DNA of 64,000 nucleotides from an uncultured Bacteroidales bacterium (GTDB taxonomy: Bacteria; Bacteroidota; Bacteroidia; Bacteroidales; UBA932). The stretch covers positions 22,605 to 86,604 of the forward strand of contig ONIQ01000009.1 of NCBI GenBank assembly GCA_900317925.1, written 5' to 3'. The notes beneath the pieces were generated by a model. It was not told where the DNA came from. It saw only the letters and a program-made list of their open reading frames with translations, and made no database searches. The translations under genes and the position numbers were made by a program. Positions 60,250 to 64,000 of the stretch are shown here, one piece after another. Within the stretch, counting starts at the first letter, position 1; each line of letters opens with the position of its first letter.

Positions 60250-62544
60250 ATGAAAAAGTTATTCCTCTCTTTTTTGCCGATGATGCTGTCGCTGGCGATG
60301 GCCGCACAGCCGAAAATCATGTCTCACCGGGGATTCTATGCCAAGGAAGGGGCATTTGAAAACACGCTTACGGCCTTGAAAAACGCCCAGGAATTCCGCT
60401 CCGATGCCGTGGAACTGGACGCTCATCTGACGGTGGACGATTCGCTCGTGGTCCTTCACGGACCGAAAATCGCCAAAACGCAGGTGGAGGCGCAGAAGAG
60501 CACCTTTGAGCAGGTGCGCGCCTGCACGCTTCCCAATGGCGACAAGGTACCCACGCTGCGCGAATACTTCGCTCAAGCGAAGCAGACTCCCTCGCTGATG
60601 CTTTTCCTGGAACTGAAGTCGCATCCCACTCCCGAGCGCGAGACGCAGCTGGCCGAAAAAGTGCTGTCGCTGTGTGACGAAATGGACATGTACGGACAGA
60701 CGGTTTTCATCTCGTTCAGTTACCATCTGTGTGACGAGGTGCTGCGCCTGCATCCCGGTGCCAGGGTCATGCCCATCTCATCGACGAAGAAGATGCCCGA
60801 ACCTGCTGCGCTGAAGCAGAAGGGTTATGTGGGAGTATCCTATTATTACGGGGTGGTGAAAGAGCATCCCGAGTGGCTCGACCAGGCCCGCGAGGCGGGC
60901 ATGGAGACGGTCCTGTGGCCGGTAAACGATCTGCCGCTGGTCGATGTGGCCAAGGCGCACGGGGTGACGTGGGTATCGACCGATCATCCGGACGAAATGC
61001 GCTACCTGCTGGCCATCCTGACCCCGCCGGCGCCCGAGACGCCCCGCATCAACGGGCCGAAGGTTTATGGCGCCCGCCCCGGAGCCGATTTCCTGTTTAA
61101 GATCCCTGCCACCGGTGTCCGTCCGATGACTTTTGCCGCTACGGGGCTCCCGAAAGGCCTGTCGCTGGATGCGGAAACCGGCATCATTACCGGTCGTGCC
61201 AAAAAGGCAGGGGAGTATCGGGTGATGTTGCGCGCAACCAACGCCCTGGGAGAGAACGAGCGTGAACTGCGGATTGTTATCGGCGATAAAATCGCCCTTA
61301 CGCCGCCGCTGGGCTGGAATTCCTGGAATGTGTGGGGAAATTCGGTGAGCCAGGAGAAGGTGCTGAGTTCCGCCCGCGCCATGCTGGAGAGCGGCCTGGC
61401 CGAATACGGCTGGAGCTACATCAACATAGACGATGGGTGGCAGGGCTTGCGTGGCGGCAAGTACAATGCAATTCAGCCCAACAAGAAATTCCCCGATATG
61501 AAGGGGATGGTGGATGAACTGCATGCCGCCGGCCTGAAAGTGGGCATCTATTCCGGTCCGTGGGTGGCAACCTATGCCGGTCATATCGGAACGGGCTGCG
61601 AGAATGCCGAAGGAACCTACTGGTGGGTGGAAAAGGGTATGGTCGATGACGTATGCAAACTGGACCGCAGTAAGCTCAAACGGGATTCCCTTTGGTATTT
61701 CGGCGCGGTATCCTTTGCCCGCGAAGATGCGATGCAGTGGGCCGACTGGGGGATCGACTACCTGAAATACGACTGGGGCCCGAACGATCTGTGGCACCTG
61801 AAAGATATGCACGACGCATTGCGCGCGACCGGGCGGGATATCATTTACAGCATCTCCAATTCCGGTAAGATCCCCATGGCGCCCTATCTGGAGCAGTATG
61901 CCGAATGCTGGCGCACCACCGGCGATATCCGGGACGAGTGGAAGAATATGTCCAAGATCGGATTCGGCGGCCAGGATCAGTGGGGGCCGTACAAGAAACC
62001 CGGTCGCTGGCCCGATGCCGATATGCTCGTGGTGGGCAAGGTAGGCTGGGGCCCCAAGACGCATCGGTCCCGGCTTACGCCCGATGAACAATATACACAC
62101 ATGACCCTGTGGTCGATTCTGGCTTCGCCGATGCTCATCGGCTGCGACATGGCCGATATGGATGCGTTTACCCGGAGCCTGCTCTGCAACAATGAGGTGC
62201 TGGATGTGAACCAGGATCCCCTGGGCCTTCAAGCTTCGCGAGTGGAAGGGGACTGGAACGTGAAAAATGACGGTACCTACGCCATCTATTGCAAACCGCT
62301 GGAGGACGGAAGCGTTGCCATTGCCTTGTTTAACCTGACAACGGCTCCCAAACGAATCGGGTTCGTGCCCCGTTCGCTGGGGATGGTGGGAACACAGCAC
62401 CTGCGCGACCTTTGGCGTCAGCAGGATTTGGGATCGATTTGGTTCCGTGACAGATGGGAAACGGAAGTGGCTCCTCATGGCACTGTTTTCCTGCGGGTTA
62501 CGCCCGGTACGACGGGAGAACAAATCGTGGGTGTAACGAGGTAG
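60250..62544 (+). CDS. secreted GDPD - Ig-like - GH27 fusion (phosphodiesterase plus alpha-galactosidase)
   Basis: 764 aa from ATG 60250, where the signal peptide begins (MKKLFLSFLPMMLSLAMAA); an upstream in-frame start overlaps the previous gene. Residues 20-275 are a glycerophosphodiester phosphodiesterase domain (MSHRGFYAKEGAFENTL; AVELDAHLTVDDSLVVLHG); the usual HD after the acidic motif reads HG. Residues about 285-370 form a putative Ig domain (ATGLPKGLSLDAETGIITG). The rest is GH27 (LTPPLGWNSWNVWG; nucleophile Asp in YLKYDWG near 507; acid/base Asp in RWPDADML near 588). It may act on a phospho-galactosyl substrate such as a galactosylated glycerol lipid or teichoic-type polymer; that is inference. 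Confidence 0.85.
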   Translation: MKKLFLSFLPMMLSLAMAAQPKIMSHRGFYAKEGAFENTLTALKNAQEFRSDAVELDAHLTVDDSLVVLHGPKIAKTQVEAQKSTFEQVRACTLPNGDKVPTLREYFAQAKQTPSLMLFLELKSHPTPERETQLAEKVLSLCDEMDMYGQTVFISFSYHLCDEVLRLHPGARVMPISSTKKMPEPAALKQKGYVGVSYYYGVVKEHPEWLDQAREAGMETVLWPVNDLPLVDVAKAHGVTWVSTDHPDEMRYLLAILTPPAPETPRINGPKVYGARPGADFLFKIPATGVRPMTFAATGLPKGLSLDAETGIITGRAKKAGEYRVMLRATNALGENERELRIVIGDKIALTPPLGWNSWNVWGNSVSQEKVLSSARAMLESGLAEYGWSYINIDDGWQGLRGGKYNAIQPNKKFPDMKGMVDELHAAGLKVGIYSGPWVATYAGHIGTGCENAEGTYWWVEKGMVDDVCKLDRSKLKRDSLWYFGAVSFAREDAMQWADWGIDYLKYDWGPNDLWHLKDMHDALRATGRDIIYSISNSGKIPMAPYLEQYAECWRTTGDIRDEWKNMSKIGFGGQDQWGPYKKPGRWPDADMLVVGKVGWGPKTHRSRLTPDEQYTHMTLWSILASPMLIGCDMADMDAFTRSLLCNNEVLDVNQDPLGLQASRVEGDWNVKNDGTYAIYCKPLEDGSVAIALFNLTTAPKRIGFVPRSLGMVGTQHLRDLWRQQDLGSIWFRDRWETEVAPHGTVFLRVTPGTTGEQIVGVTR

Positions 62545-62605
62545 AAGGCTGAATCGTTTTAAAATCAGGGTACGCGAAAAAACGCTGAAAATTTTTGAAA
62601 AAAGT

Positions 62606-62636
62606 TTTGGAGGTTAGAAAAAAAGGTGTACCTTTG
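62606..62636 (+). promoter_or_regulatory. rRNA operon promoter
   Basis: TTTG (62606-62609), 19 nt, then TACCTTTG (62629-62636). A tract of A and T lies upstream (62573-62608), like an UP region. It is a consensus Bacteroidetes promoter. Confidence 0.75.
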
Positions 62637-62640
62637 CATT

Positions 62641-62745
62641 CCCGTTCGGACAACGAGCGGGATTTTTTGAGAAGTTCATTGAAAAGTTTGGAAGGAAAGT
62701 ACAAGCAAGTACCGAAAAAGTACAAGAAACGAGAGCGTCAATTCT
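62641..62745 (+). promoter_or_regulatory. 16S rRNA leader with 5' hairpin and boxA-like site
   Basis: CCCGTTCG (62641-62648) pairs with CGAGCGGG (62654-62661) and is followed by ATTTTTT, so a terminator-shaped hairpin sits at the very start of the transcript. AGTTCATTGAAAAG (62673-62686) resembles a boxA antitermination site. No tRNA or protein gene lies between GH27 and the rRNA. Confidence 0.5.

Positions 62746-64000
<1,255 letters not shown>

Overview
The window looks like a GC-rich member of the Bacteroidales. The 16S rRNA gene at the right end carries Bacteroidetes signature segments. Most promoters I can see follow the Bacteroidetes pattern: TTTG or TTG, then 19-20 nt, then TAnnTTTG. 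Starts mostly lack a Shine-Dalgarno sequence, and genes are often joined by ATGA or TAATG overlaps. The gene content (complete Bat operon, long ParC, M64 peptidase, many secreted glycosidases) fits a gut or rumen plant-polysaccharide degrader. I cannot resolve the genus. The 16S gene has segments missing, so a metagenome-assembled contig is possible.

Layout. 1-2622 (minus): partial phosphoesterase and RNase R. 2688-11218 (plus): gpmI, a C-terminal processing protease, mscL, a GH78 rhamnosidase, rsgA and a MATE exporter. 11205-25893 (minus): a tightly coupled eight-gene secreted degradation operon (GH127, M64 peptidase, ADP-ribosylglycohydrolase-like, GH106, GH28, truncated GH28-like, GH78-like, GH95). 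With the nearby GH78 it resembles rhamnogalacturonan or RG-II processing enzymes, but no SusC/SusD pair is present. 26050-34598 (minus): aroK, parC, era, an rluB-like gene, tonB/exbD/exbB and truA. 34638-42981 (plus): moxR, DUF58, a DUF4381-like gene, batA, batB, batC and a fused batD-batE. 43162-49283 (plus): a secreted phosphoesterase/beta-propeller protein and a GH2 beta-galactosidase. 49264-49812 (minus): a SpoU methyltransferase. 49910-62544 (plus): glyA, a mutarotase lipoprotein, groES-groEL, an unknown lipoprotein, and a nucleoside/ribose salvage set (ribokinase, permease, nucleoside hydrolase fused to a metallo-beta-lactamase domain), then a GDPD-GH27 fusion. 62606-64000: rRNA promoter, leader and a 3'-partial 16S gene.

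The most unusual signal is a pair of related palindromic elements about 72 bp long. One lies in frame inside shikimate kinase (26411-26483) and one inside the batE part of batDE (42155-42226). Each has arms of about 20 nt around a 31-nt core. The core shows covariation and is read in opposite orientations in the two genes, so the nucleic-acid structure is conserved rather than the peptide. Both copies sit beside short in-frame tandem repeats. This resembles the in-frame palindromic elements of Rickettsia. Other points to check are the one-base batD/batE fusion, the 16S gene lacking conserved segments, two multidomain fusions, overlapping face-to-face promoters at rnr/gpmI, and a sigma-54-like groES promoter.
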